A stretch of 41,125 nucleotides of DNA from Cryomorphaceae bacterium MED-G14. GTDB lineage: Bacteria; Bacteroidota; Bacteroidia; Flavobacteriales; Flavobacteriaceae. Location: positions 1-41,125 of the forward strand of contig NTKN01000005.1 of NCBI GenBank assembly GCA_002457715.1, written 5' to 3'. Positions within the stretch are counted from its first letter, which is position 1. Every line of letters starts with the position of its first letter. A model generated the notes under the pieces. That model searched no databases, had not been told where the DNA came from, and saw nothing but the letters and a program-made list of their open reading frames with translations. Below are positions 16,306 through 24,568 of the stretch, piece by piece. The position numbers and the translations under genes are program-made.

Positions 16306-16710
16306 TTATAATTCTTCTTCTTCTTCTTCTTCTTCTTCTTCTAAAACTTCTCCTTTAATTCTTAACACAATATTTGAATTGATTGCGTTTGAGTTAATTG
16401 TTATTGCTTTAATAAAAACTCCAACTCTTTTTGTATCATATTCAACTTCAATTTCACCAAATTTACCTGGTTCTACAGGCTTTTCAGGTCTTTTTGGCAC
16501 AGTACACCCACATGATGAGGAAATTCTGTTAAAAATTAATGGTGCTTCACCAACATTAGTAAATTTAAATGTTCTTTTGCCATCAGAATCATATTCAATA
16601 ACACCATAATCAATAATTTTTTGATCAAATTTTATTTCAGCTTTGTTCTCTTGGGAAAATGAAAAACTAAATATTAAAAAAGATATAATTGATAAAATTT
16701 TTAATTGCAT
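16306..16710 (-). CDS. Exported DUF1573 domain protein with poly-Glu tail
   Basis: 134 residues. A signal peptide (about 1-19, SFSFSQ) is followed by a DUF1573 (ASH/MSP-like Ig) domain: IIDYGVIEYDSDGKRTFKFTN, APLIFNRISSSCGCTVPKR with the conserved CGC, then PGKFGEIEVEYDT and KAITINSNA. The end is unusual: VLE is prolonged into ten consecutive GAA codons, then Leu and stop. The domain is common in exported Bacteroidota proteins and probably mediates protein contacts. It appears to be the first gene of the operon with murB, the small Cys-containing protein, the sigma factor and the NRAMP-like gene. No clean -7 box is visible in the 105-base divergent spacer on this strand. Confidence 0.88.
   Translation of the reverse strand: MQLKILSIISFLIFSFSFSQENKAEIKFDQKIIDYGVIEYDSDGKRTFKFTNVGEAPLIFNRISSSCGCTVPKRPEKPVEPGKFGEIEVEYDTKRVGVFIKAITINSNAINSNIVLRIKGEVLEEEEEEEEEEL
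16312..16341 (-). repeat. (GAA)10 trinucleotide microsatellite at the 3' end of the DUF1573 gene
   Basis: Ten perfect TTC units on the plus strand (GAA on the coding strand) encode ten glutamates directly before Leu-stop. Being a multiple of three, slippage would change tail length without shifting frame. The murB start codon lies seven bases past the repeat. Confidence 0.95.
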
Positions 16711-16794
16711 AACTAAATAATTATTATTAAAATTAATTATTTAAAATTCTTATACAAAAAAATAGGTTCTCTTTTAAATATCTATTGAGTTACT

Positions 16795-16802
16795 TACTTT
16801 TG
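16795..16802 (+). promoter_or_regulatory. -7 promoter element for valS
   Basis: TACTTTTG fits TAnnTTTG and ends 13 bases before the valS ATG. No TTG is seen at the expected -33 distance. Confidence 0.5.
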
Positions 16803-16815
16803 CCTAAATTCATTG

Positions 16816-19425
16816 ATGAGTACTGAAAAAACTTACAAGTCTAGAGATGTTGAGCTAAAGTGGCTCGAAAAATGGAAGAATAGTAGCAGTTACTCTTCAA
16901 ATCCTAATAATAAATCCCCCTACACAATAGTAATCCCTCCTCCAAATGTAACTGGTATTTTACATATGGGTCACATGTTAAATAATACAATTCAAGATAT
17001 ATTAATTCGAAAAGCTAGATTAGATGGATTGAATGCTTGTTGGGTTCCGGGCACTGATCATGCTTCGATAGCAACTGAAGCAAAAGTTGTTAAAAAGTTA
17101 AAAGAAAGAAATATAAATAAACACGAAATATCAAGATCAGAATTTATTAACCATGCATGGGACTGGACTAATAAACATGGTGGAATCATATTAGACCAGT
17201 TAAAAAGAATTGGATGTTCATGTGATTGGGATAGAACTAAATTCACACTTGATGATGATTTATCAGAATCTGTAATTGACATGTTTATTAAGTTATTTAA
17301 TGATGGATATATATATAGAGACAAAAAAATAGTTAATTGGGACCCTGAAGCTCGTACAACTCTTTCCAATGAAGAAGTTTTATATATTGAAAAAGAATCA
17401 AAATTATATTTTCTAAAATATAAAATTGAAAATTCTGAAGAATACATCATTGTCGCAACAACTAGACCTGAAACTATTTTCGGTGATACTGCTGTTGCAA
17501 TTAATCCAAAAGATAAAAGATATCGAAAATTAAAAGGTAAAAATCTAGTAGTTCCCATCGTAAACAGAATAATACCTGTAGTTTTTGATGAATTTGTTGA
17601 AAAAGATTTCGGAACCGGATGTCTAAAAGTTACACCTGCACACAGCGAGATGGACTTTAAAATTGGATTAAAACATAAATTAGATATTATTGACATTTTT
17701 AATGATGATGCCACATTGAATAAAAATGGACTTCATTATGATGGATTAGATAGGTTTGTAGTTAGAAAAAAAATTCTTAAAGAATTAGAAAAAAACAATC
17801 AATTAATAGAGACAAAAAAATATAAAAATAAGGTTTCAATCTCTGAAAGAACTTCTTGCATTGTTGAACCAAAATTATCAACTCAATGGTTTTTGAAAAT
17901 GAAATCTTTGTCTAAACCAGCTCTTGATGCTGTGATTAATAATGATATTAAATTTTACCCAAAAAAATATGTAAATACATATAAACACTGGATGGAAAAA
18001 GTAAGAGATTGGAATATTTCAAGGCAATTGTATTGGGGCCACAGAATCCCTGTGTTTTACTCTGATGAAAATAAATCAAAATTTGTTGTTGCAAAGTCAA
18101 AAAATGAAGCTGTTGCTAAGTTTAATGAAATGGGAGTTAATACAGAAAACACAAAAATTTTTCAAGAAAATGATGTGCTTGACACATGGTTTTCATCATG
18201 GTTATGGCCCATAAGTGTTTTTGATGGTGTAAGAAATCCAAATAATGATGATATTTCCTATTATTACCCAACATCAACTGTAGTTACTGGTCCTGATATA
18301 ATATTTTTCTGGATTGCTAGGATGGTTGTAAGTGGTTTATATTTAAGAAATAAGAAGCCCTTTGAAAATGTTTATTTTACAGGAATTGTAAGAGATAATA
18401 AACGTAGAAAAATGTCAAAGCAACTTGGTAATTCGCCAGATCCTATAGAATTAATTGAAAAATATGGTGCTGATAGTGTTAGAATAGGATTGCTGTTTTC
18501 TGCGCCTGCCGGAAATGATTTACTGTTTGACGAATCATTGTGTGTTCAAGGAAGAAATTTTACAAACAAAATATGGAACGCTTTCAGATTATTTGAAAGT
18601 TTTAAAGTATCTGACAAATTAAAACAAAATGATAGAACTATTGAGGCAATAAAATGGTTCGAATCAAAGTTAAATTTAAAATTAAATGAAATTGACTCTT
18701 GTTTTAAAAATTTTAAAATTTCAGAATCATTAATGATAATATATAAGTTAGTTTGGGATGACTTTTGTTCTGTATTTCTTGAAATAGTTAAGCCAAAGTA
18801 TGGTGAAGAGCTTTCTGAAGAATCATCGATTGTAATAAAATATTATTTTAATAAGATTTTAGTTTTAATTCATCCTTTCATGCCATTTTTGAGTGAAGAA
18901 TTGTTTGAGAAAATTAATAATCAAGATATAATTTCAGAGAATTTAAGATGGCCGAAAAAGAATGATATTGACTCAACTCTATTACAGAATTTTGATGATC
19001 TAATTCTGGTCGTTTCTAAAGTTAGAAATTTTAAAAAACATAACAATCTTGGTTTTAAAGATGAATTATCGGTTTTTCATCAGAATAAAAATATTAATGA
19101 AAGCCTTTCGTCTGTCTTTGAAAAATTAACAAATTGTAAGTTAATATACAAAGATGTTGAAACTAACGTATCAAGTTCTATAGTTATTGGAAAATTTAAA
19201 TATGGTATAGATTTTAATAAAGAGAACTCTGATGATGATATTATTGAACTTAATAAAGATTTAAATTATAATTTAGGATTCAAAAAAATATTAGAAAAGA
19301 AATTATCAAACGAAAAGTTTGTTAATAATGCACCAGAGAAAGTTGTTCAAAATGAAAGAGATAAATTGAATGATGTTTTAAAGAAAATTGATATTATAAA
19401 AGAAACACTGGATAAAATATCCTAA
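16816..19425 (+). CDS. valS: Valine--tRNA ligase
   Basis: 869 residues, full length for the enzyme (class Ia synthetase charging tRNA-Val). The ATP-binding HIGH motif reads PPNVTGILHMGHMLN and the KMSKS motif RRKMSKQLGNSPDP at about residue 535. The editing (CP1) domain has ATTRPETIFGDTAVAI and GTGCLKVTPAHSEMDF. The tRNA-binding helical domain and a C-terminal coiled coil (NERDKLNDVLKKIDIIKETL) complete the protein. The track begins at TTG (16813), but the adjacent ATG (16816) is the obvious start. It is a single-gene unit with its own -7 box, and its stop overlaps the convergent psd stop by four bases (CTAA). Confidence 0.97.
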   Translation: MSTEKTYKSRDVELKWLEKWKNSSSYSSNPNNKSPYTIVIPPPNVTGILHMGHMLNNTIQDILIRKARLDGLNACWVPGTDHASIATEAKVVKKLKERNINKHEISRSEFINHAWDWTNKHGGIILDQLKRIGCSCDWDRTKFTLDDDLSESVIDMFIKLFNDGYIYRDKKIVNWDPEARTTLSNEEVLYIEKESKLYFLKYKIENSEEYIIVATTRPETIFGDTAVAINPKDKRYRKLKGKNLVVPIVNRIIPVVFDEFVEKDFGTGCLKVTPAHSEMDFKIGLKHKLDIIDIFNDDATLNKNGLHYDGLDRFVVRKKILKELEKNNQLIETKKYKNKVSISERTSCIVEPKLSTQWFLKMKSLSKPALDAVINNDIKFYPKKYVNTYKHWMEKVRDWNISRQLYWGHRIPVFYSDENKSKFVVAKSKNEAVAKFNEMGVNTENTKIFQENDVLDTWFSSWLWPISVFDGVRNPNNDDISYYYPTSTVVTGPDIIFFWIARMVVSGLYLRNKKPFENVYFTGIVRDNKRRKMSKQLGNSPDPIELIEKYGADSVRIGLLFSAPAGNDLLFDESLCVQGRNFTNKIWNAFRLFESFKVSDKLKQNDRTIEAIKWFESKLNLKLNEIDSCFKNFKISESLMIIYKLVWDDFCSVFLEIVKPKYGEELSEESSIVIKYYFNKILVLIHPFMPFLSEELFEKINNQDIISENLRWPKKNDIDSTLLQNFDDLILVVSKVRNFKKHNNLGFKDELSVFHQNKNINESLSSVFEKLTNCKLIYKDVETNVSSSIVIGKFKYGIDFNKENSDDDIIELNKDLNYNLGFKKILEKKLSNEKFVNNAPEKVVQNERDKLNDVLKKIDIIKETLDKIS

Positions 19426-20069
19426 GTTGCTATAATACTTTCACCTCCTTTTACTTTATCATTTAATTTCACTTTAATATTTGAATCCAAAGGGAGAAAA
19501 AGATCAACACGAGAACCAAATTTTATAAACCCAGCATCTTCACCTTGTTTTATAATTTCGTCAACTTTTGCATAATTTACAATTCTCCTTGCAAGAGCTC
19601 CAGCAATTTGCCTGTATAAAATATTACCAAACTTTTTAGTATCTAAAACTATAGTTGTTCTTTCATTTTTTTCTGATGATTTAGGGAGCCATGCTAATAA
19701 GTATTTTCCTGGATGATATTTACTAAATATTACTTTTCCACTTACAGGATATCTTGTAACATGTACGTTTAAAGGTGACATAAAAATTGAAACTTGTAAC
19801 CTTTCATCTTTAAAAAATTCTTTTTCAAAAACTTTTTCAATAATTACAATTTTTCCATCTACAGGTGATAAAATATGATCGTTATTAATTATAGTATTCC
19901 TCTTAGGATTTCTAAAAAATTGAAGGACTAAAACTAAAAGAGTTAACAATATTAATTGTATTACAGTAATAATCAAACTATCATTAAAAAAGTACTCTAA
20001 TAGGATAATATCAATGATAGTAGCTGACAGAAAGAGTATTATAATTTTATGTCCTTCTTTATGAAACAT
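19422..20069 (-). CDS. psd: Phosphatidylserine decarboxylase proenzyme (short form)
   Basis: 215 residues; makes phosphatidylethanolamine from phosphatidylserine at the inner membrane. Two N-terminal hydrophobic helices (about 8-48) precede the catalytic domain. ILSPVDGKIVIIE contains the conserved Asp, VSIFMSPLNVHVTRYPVSG the conserved His residues, and IKFGSRVDLFLP the self-cleavage site, whose GS gives the pyruvoyl group. The length and FGSR form fit the short PSD-A-type enzymes of Bacteroidota. It lies one base after cdsA, which supplies CDP-diacylglycerol for the same pathway; the phosphatidylserine synthase gene is not in this window. Last gene of the rsfS-ftsH-LUD-cdsA-psd cluster. Confidence 0.93.
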   Translation of the reverse strand: MFHKEGHKIIILFLSATIIDIILLEYFFNDSLIITVIQLILLTLLVLVLQFFRNPKRNTIINNDHILSPVDGKIVIIEKVFEKEFFKDERLQVSIFMSPLNVHVTRYPVSGKVIFSKYHPGKYLLAWLPKSSEKNERTTIVLDTKKFGNILYRQIAGALARRIVNYAKVDEIIKQGEDAGFIKFGSRVDLFLPLDSNIKVKLNDKVKGGESIIAT

Positions 20070-20070
20070 T

Positions 20071-20880
20071 TTAAAATTTTAGAATGTTTAAGAAATATAA
20101 AAGATAAATAAACGGAGCGGTAAATATAAGGCTATCTAATCTATCATATAAGCCTCCATGACTTTTTAATAAATTTCCACTATCCTTCACTCCAGACTGT
20201 CTTTTAAATTTTGACTCAATTAAATCTCCTATTGAACCCAAAACTGAAATAAATATCCCAATCACAACAATTTCGATTAAATTTTTATATTCTATAATAT
20301 ATCCAAAAATCAATGAAATAATCATCGAAAAAAATAAACTTGCAATTAAACCTTCAATTGTTTTTTTTGGTGAAATTGATTTCATTAATTTTCTTTTTCC
20401 AAATTTGATTCCAAAAAAATATCCCGCTGAATCTGACGTCCATACTATGATCAATAAAAATAATATATATATTGGGTCGTATGAATTATTTAAAATTGGT
20501 AATTGAAATAAAAAGAATAATGACAGAGTTATATGAAATAGTAAAAGTAAAAGTGAAGGTATTTTTTTAAATCTAAATGATTTATTCATAATTAGGTTGA
20601 ATAATAAATAAATATTAGTCAAAATTGAAATACCTATCAATATGAAGATAAAATTACTTATATATTCACTTAAATATATTAGAATAAAATAAATAAATAT
20701 TCCAAGAATTGATTTTGCAATTGAAAGGTTACATATTCTTGAAAATTCACGAATTACTAAAACAGTTATAATAATACCTAATATACTAAATGAGGTTGAA
20801 TTATAGAAAAGACAAATTAAAAATATGGATGAATAAATTATTGCAATTAAACTTCTATTTAGAAAATTTTTCTTGTTCAT
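20071..20880 (-). CDS. cdsA: Phosphatidate cytidylyltransferase
   Basis: 269 residues, with about eight hydrophobic segments. It forms CDP-diacylglycerol from phosphatidic acid and CTP. The family signature is visible at the C-terminal end: GSIGDLIESKFKRQSGVKDSGNLLKSHGG followed by YDRLDSLIFTAPF. SPKKTIEGLIASLFF upstream is the conserved loop. It overlaps the LUD gene by four bases upstream and is one base from psd downstream, so phospholipid precursor and PE synthesis are co-expressed here. Confidence 0.95.
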   Translation of the reverse strand: MNKKNFLNRSLIAIIYSSIFLICLFYNSTSFSILGIIITVLVIREFSRICNLSIAKSILGIFIYFILIYLSEYISNFIFILIGISILTNIYLLFNLIMNKSFRFKKIPSLLLLLFHITLSLFFLFQLPILNNSYDPIYILFLLIIVWTSDSAGYFFGIKFGKRKLMKSISPKKTIEGLIASLFFSMIISLIFGYIIEYKNLIEIVVIGIFISVLGSIGDLIESKFKRQSGVKDSGNLLKSHGGLYDRLDSLIFTAPFIYLLYFLNILKF

Positions 20881-21494
20881 AAATCTTCAAGAAGAATTAA
20901 ATAAAGATTTTTTGAGCTAGTACCATAGGTAAGAAAATTTAATTTTTCATTTTCCCCACAATTAAAATTTTTAATTGAAGTAATGTTAGAAGGTAAATTA
21001 TTTGAATATTTGATTCTAATACCCTCAAGACCCTTACTAACTGTTTCAGAAAGTTGACTTGTTTTAGCTAAGACAATTATATTTCTTGGAATATCCTTAA
21101 TTTTATATGATTTAATTTGATGGGCACTAACTAATATACTTCCATCTTTTGCTACTAAAAATTCACAATTTGTTATTAATAGATTTGAATTTAGATTCGA
21201 CTTATTTGTAATCACTTTGACAGGATTCACAAAATCCTTTAAAATTTTTTCATCAAAACATAGTATGTTTTTTTTATTCCAATCATTTTCATCTAATATT
21301 TTGATGAAAAAATCGTTACATTCTTTAATATTAGATGCATACAAAAATTTACCTCCATTATCGCTAAATTTTTTAGTGAATTTTTCTTCTATTAATTCAT
21401 CTTTTCTTGGCAAATACTTGTAGTCGTCATCAGCTTTTTTATTTTTGTGTTGATTTTTATTCTTGCCAAGAAGGAATTTAATAAAATTTTTCAA
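20877..21494 (-). CDS. LUD domain protein (LutC/YkgG-like)
   Basis: 205 residues. After a basic, low-complexity N-terminus (LLGKNKNQHKNKKADDDYKY) comes a LUD-type fold: NGGKFLYASNIKECNDFF, NCEFLVAKDGSILVSAHQI, RNIIVLAKTSQLSETVSKGL and the C-terminal YGTSSKNLYLILLED. The LUD family includes LutC of lactate oxidation, but this solitary Bacteroidota form lacks LutA/LutB partners here and its role is unknown. The start is TTG at 21494; no better start precedes it. It sits between ftsH (58 bases upstream, with a perfect dyad in the gap) and cdsA (four-base overlap). Confidence 0.82.
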   Translation of the reverse strand: MKNFIKFLLGKNKNQHKNKKADDDYKYLPRKDELIEEKFTKKFSDNGGKFLYASNIKECNDFFIKILDENDWNKKNILCFDEKILKDFVNPVKVITNKSNLNSNLLITNCEFLVAKDGSILVSAHQIKSYKIKDIPRNIIVLAKTSQLSETVSKGLEGIRIKYSNNLPSNITSIKNFNCGENEKLNFLTYGTSSKNLYLILLEDL

Positions 21495-21503
21495 CTAGTA
21501 AGT

Positions 21504-21528
21504 TTTGTATAAAGATAAATTATACAAA
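21504..21528. repeat. Perfect 9-bp dyad between ftsH and the LUD gene
   Basis: TTTGTATAA, seven bases, TTATACAAA: a perfect inverted repeat in the 58-base gap after ftsH and before the LUD start. On the transcribed strand it is followed by ACTTACTAG rather than a T-run, so it is not an ordinary terminator. It could be an operator, an mRNA-processing or stability hairpin, or chance in AT-rich DNA. Confidence 0.6.
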
Positions 21529-21552
21529 GCAAAAAGCAAGGTTATTAAAATA

Positions 21553-23475
21553 TTACTTTTTTATTTTAATTTCTTGAAAAGGTCTCTCACCAAAAATTCG
21601 AACCAAATCTTCTTTAAATATTACTTCTTTTTCTAGTAAATAATTAGCTAATTCAGTTAACTTTTTTTTATGCTTTTTTAAAAGAGAAATAGCTCTTTTA
21701 AATTGGGCTTCAATAATATTAGAAATTTCTTTATCAATGACTTGTGCAGTTGTGTCACTGTATGGTTTGGTAAAACTATAATCATTTTCACCAGTGGAAT
21801 CGTAATAAGTTAAATTACCAATCTTATCATTCAAACCATACACAGTTACCATTGACCTGGCTTGTTTTGTAACTTTTTCTAAATCACTTAAAGCGCCAGT
21901 CGATATTTTGTCAAAAATAACCTTTTCAGCTGCTCTCCCACCGAGAGCTGCACACATTTCATCTAAAATTTGTTCAGTACTAACAATTTGTCTCTCCTCA
22001 GGTAAATACCAAGCAGCTCCTAAAGATTTTCCTCTTGGAACTATTGTAACTTTGACTAATGGAGCTGCATGTTCGAGCATCCAACTGACAGTAGCATGTC
22101 CTGCTTCATGAAAGGCAATTGTTTCTTTCTCCTTAGCACTTATAATTTTATTTTTCTTTTCCAATCCTCCAACAATTCTATCGACTGCATCTAAAAAATC
22201 TTGTTTACCTACCGATTTTTTGGATTTTCTTGCAGCAATTAATGCTGCTTCATTGCAAACATTTGCAATATCTGCTCCAGAAAACCCAGGTGTTTGTTTT
22301 GACAAAAATTCTACATCTAAATCTTTTGATTTTTTTAGTGGTTTTAAATGAACATCAAAGATTTCTTTTCTTTCCTTCACATCAGGAAGATCAACATATA
22401 TTTGTCTGTCAAATCTACCGGCTCTCATTAATGCTTTGTCTAATACATCTGCTCGGTTAGTGGCAGCCATAACAATTACATTTGTGTTCGTACCAAAACC
22501 ATCCATTTCAGTTAATAACTGGTTTAATGTATTTTCTCTTTCATCGTTGGATCCAGTTATATTACTTTTACCCCTAGCTCTACCAATAGCATCTATTTCA
22601 TCTATAAAAATAATTGCTGGTGATTTATCTTTAGCTTGTTTGAAGAGGTCTCTGACTCTGGAGGCTCCTACACCAACAAACATTTCAACAAAGTCTGATC
22701 CTGACAATGAAAAAAATGGAACTTTAGCCTCACCTGCTACTGCTTTAGCAAGTAAAGTTTTTCCAGTCCCTGGTAAACCAACTAGTAAAGCTCCTTTGGG
22801 TATTTTACCACCTAATTTTGTGTATTTTGTAGGATTTTTTAAAAAGTCAACAATTTCCTTCACTTCTTCTTTTGCACCTTCTAAACCTGCAACATCTTTA
22901 AAAGTAGTTTTGATATCGCTTTTTTCATCAAATAGTTTAGCCTTTGATTTACCTATACTAAAAATTTGAGAACCACCACCTGCACCTCCGCCTGACATTC
23001 TTTTCATAAAAAATATCCATAGTCCAATTAATATGATTAATGGGAGAAATCCAATCAATACATCAAGCCATTTACTTTCAACAGTTTTAAATTCATAATT
23101 AAATAAAATACCCTTGGATTCGGCATCTTCAAGCCTTCTTTGAAATAACTCTAAATCACCTACTTCGAAGCTGTAGTGAGGACCATAAGTGTTTCTTTGT
23201 CCTAGGAAATTACTTTTAGAAACATCTTTGTGTACTTCATTTAGTAAAGCATTATCTGTCAGTGTTACTTCAGCAAGGGTCTTATTGATTATTGTAATTT
23301 TTGAAACTTCACTTGCGTTAAGGTATTTTTCAAAAGCTGAAATATTAATTTTTTTGGTTCCACCAAAATTATCACTATTACCAAGGTATGTGAAAATTAT
23401 AAAAATTGATATAATTAGTCCATACATCCAATAAGATGAATTTTTTGGTTGCTTTATATTATTTTTTTTATTCAT
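21553..23475 (-). CDS. ftsH: ATP-dependent zinc metalloprotease FtsH
   Basis: 640 residues; membrane-anchored AAA+ protease that degrades unfolded membrane proteins and regulatory proteins. Two transmembrane helices (about 16-31 and 138-156) flank the periplasmic domain. A Gly-rich linker (SGGGAGGGS) leads to the AAA module, with Walker A GLPGTGKT at 233-240 (Leu instead of the usual first Pro), Walker B IIFIDEIDAIG at about 288-298, the pore motif MFVGVGA and the SRH ATNRADVLDKALMRAGRFDR. The M41 zinc site HEAGH is at 456-460. The start overlaps the end of rsfS by eight bases, so it is translated from the rsfS transcript. Confidence 0.97.
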   Translation of the reverse strand: MNKKNNIKQPKNSSYWMYGLIISIFIIFTYLGNSDNFGGTKKINISAFEKYLNASEVSKITIINKTLAEVTLTDNALLNEVHKDVSKSNFLGQRNTYGPHYSFEVGDLELFQRRLEDAESKGILFNYEFKTVESKWLDVLIGFLPLIILIGLWIFFMKRMSGGGAGGGSQIFSIGKSKAKLFDEKSDIKTTFKDVAGLEGAKEEVKEIVDFLKNPTKYTKLGGKIPKGALLVGLPGTGKTLLAKAVAGEAKVPFFSLSGSDFVEMFVGVGASRVRDLFKQAKDKSPAIIFIDEIDAIGRARGKSNITGSNDERENTLNQLLTEMDGFGTNTNVIVMAATNRADVLDKALMRAGRFDRQIYVDLPDVKERKEIFDVHLKPLKKSKDLDVEFLSKQTPGFSGADIANVCNEAALIAARKSKKSVGKQDFLDAVDRIVGGLEKKNKIISAKEKETIAFHEAGHATVSWMLEHAAPLVKVTIVPRGKSLGAAWYLPEERQIVSTEQILDEMCAALGGRAAEKVIFDKISTGALSDLEKVTKQARSMVTVYGLNDKIGNLTYYDSTGENDYSFTKPYSDTTAQVIDKEISNIIEAQFKRAISLLKKHKKKLTELANYLLEKEVIFKEDLVRIFGERPFQEIKIKK

Positions 23476-23830
23476 TTAAATTATCTATTCTAATTATTTT
23501 AGCATCAGACCACAATTCTTCAAGATTGTATATTTCTCTAAATTCTTTTTTAAATATATGAACTACTACGTCAACATAATCTAACAATACCCAGTTTTTA
23601 TTTTCAAGACCTTCAGTTTGAAAAGGTTTTTCTCTAATATTTTTACTCAATGTTTTTTTTATAGAGTTTGATATCGCATTTACCTGTGTATTTGATTTAC
23701 AATCACAAATAACAAAGTATTTGCAAACAACATTATCAAGCTCAGTAAAATCTAAAACACAAATATTTTCACCTTTAACATTTTCTATACCTTTGACAAT
23801 GTTTGTTACAGTAATATCTGTACTTTGCAT
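23468..23830 (-). CDS. rsfS: Ribosomal silencing factor RsfS
   Basis: 120 residues; binds uL14 on the 50S subunit and blocks subunit joining under nutrient limitation. Family motifs are GENICVLDFTELDNVVCKYFVICDCKSNTQV, with the typical Asp-Phe strand pair, then WVLLDYVDVVVHIF and the end REIYNLEELWSDAK. Normal length. First gene of the rsfS-ftsH-LUD-cdsA-psd series, starting only 15 bases from the divergent birA start, so its promoter must lie inside birA (a TAAGTTTG is present there). Confidence 0.94.
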   Translation of the reverse strand: MQSTDITVTNIVKGIENVKGENICVLDFTELDNVVCKYFVICDCKSNTQVNAISNSIKKTLSKNIREKPFQTEGLENKNWVLLDYVDVVVHIFKKEFREIYNLEELWSDAKIIRIDNLNE

Positions 23831-23845
23831 TAAAATCTTATTCTG

Positions 23846-24568
23846 TTGAAGTTAATCAAACTTAATGCCATCGATTCAACTAATGAATATATAAAAAAAA
23901 ATAGAGATTTTTTTTCTAAAAAAGAGTTGTGTGTGATAACATTCAATCAAACTGAAGGTAAAGGTCAAAGAGGAAATACCTGGGTTAGTGAACCAGGGAG
24001 TAATTTGTGTATTTCTTTATATTTCAGTGATTTAAATATTAATATTAAAGATCTGTTTAACATAAATATGTTAGTAAGTTTAAATATTATTGACATTTTA
24101 GATTCATTATTTATTAAAAATTTAAAAATAAAGTGGCCAAACGACATTTTGGCAGAAAATAAAAAAATATCAGGAATTTTGATTGAAACATTTTCAAAAA
24201 ATAAGATGATTAAAGATATAATTATAGGAATTGGGATTAATGTTAATCAAATTGATTTTAACGATTTAATGAATGCAACCTCTATGTCATCAATTATGAA
24301 TAAGAAATATGATTTGAATATTTTGTATAAGTTGTTTTTAGAAAAATTTAAAAGTTTTTCTAATGAGTTAAAAAATATAAATAGTTCTGAGACAAAATTA
24401 AATTATTTAAACTATCTGTTTGGCAAGAATTCAATCAATAAATTTGAAGTCAATAATTTAGTTTTTGATGCTAAAATCTCTGGTGTAAATAAAAAAGGAG
24501 AGCTTATTCTTGATATTGATGGAATTATTAAAGAGTTTAATAATCAGGAAATAAAACTTATATATTGA
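23846..24568 (+). CDS. birA: Biotin--[acetyl-CoA-carboxylase] ligase
   Basis: 240 residues; attaches biotin to the carrier domain of biotin-dependent carboxylases. Motifs are IDSTNEYIKK near the N-terminus, the biotinoyl-AMP loop EGKGQRGNTWVSEPGSN, LKIKWPNDIL and KKISGILIETF, with IIGIGINVNQ. The N-terminal DNA-binding domain of repressor-type BirA is absent, so this is a catalytic-only (group I) ligase. The start is TTG at 23846; the MKLIKLNAIDSTN beginning matches the family, and no ATG exists before the conserved motif. Divergent from rsfS with a 15-base spacer; the end overlaps the convergent SRPBCC gene by 11 bases. Confidence 0.94.
   Translation: MKLIKLNAIDSTNEYIKKNRDFFSKKELCVITFNQTEGKGQRGNTWVSEPGSNLCISLYFSDLNINIKDLFNINMLVSLNIIDILDSLFIKNLKIKWPNDILAENKKISGILIETFSKNKMIKDIIIGIGINVNQIDFNDLMNATSMSSIMNKKYDLNILYKLFLEKFKSFSNELKNINSSETKLNYLNYLFGKNSINKFEVNNLVFDAKISGVNKKGELILDIDGIIKEFNNQEIKLIY
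23857..23864 (-). promoter_or_regulatory. Putative -7 element for rsfS-ftsH inside birA codons 4-7
   Basis: The minus-strand TAAGTTTG fits TAnnTTTG and would start transcription about 20 bases before the rsfS ATG. It overlaps birA coding sequence. On the plus strand TTTG (23802-23805) plus TACTTTG (23821-23827), inside rsfS, is an imperfect candidate for birA. Confidence 0.4.

Noticed and set aside
16292-16609. 105-aa plus-strand ORF with poly-Ser start
   Set aside because: It is the antisense of the DUF1573 gene; the serine run is the complement of the GAA repeat and there is no independent evidence for a protein.
17058-17714. 218-aa minus-strand ORF inside valS
   Set aside because: It is fully antisense to the valS catalytic and editing domains, has no recognisable family, and is a by-product of coding composition.
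22436-22969. 177-aa plus-strand ORF inside ftsH
   Set aside because: It is antisense to the ftsH AAA domain with no family features.
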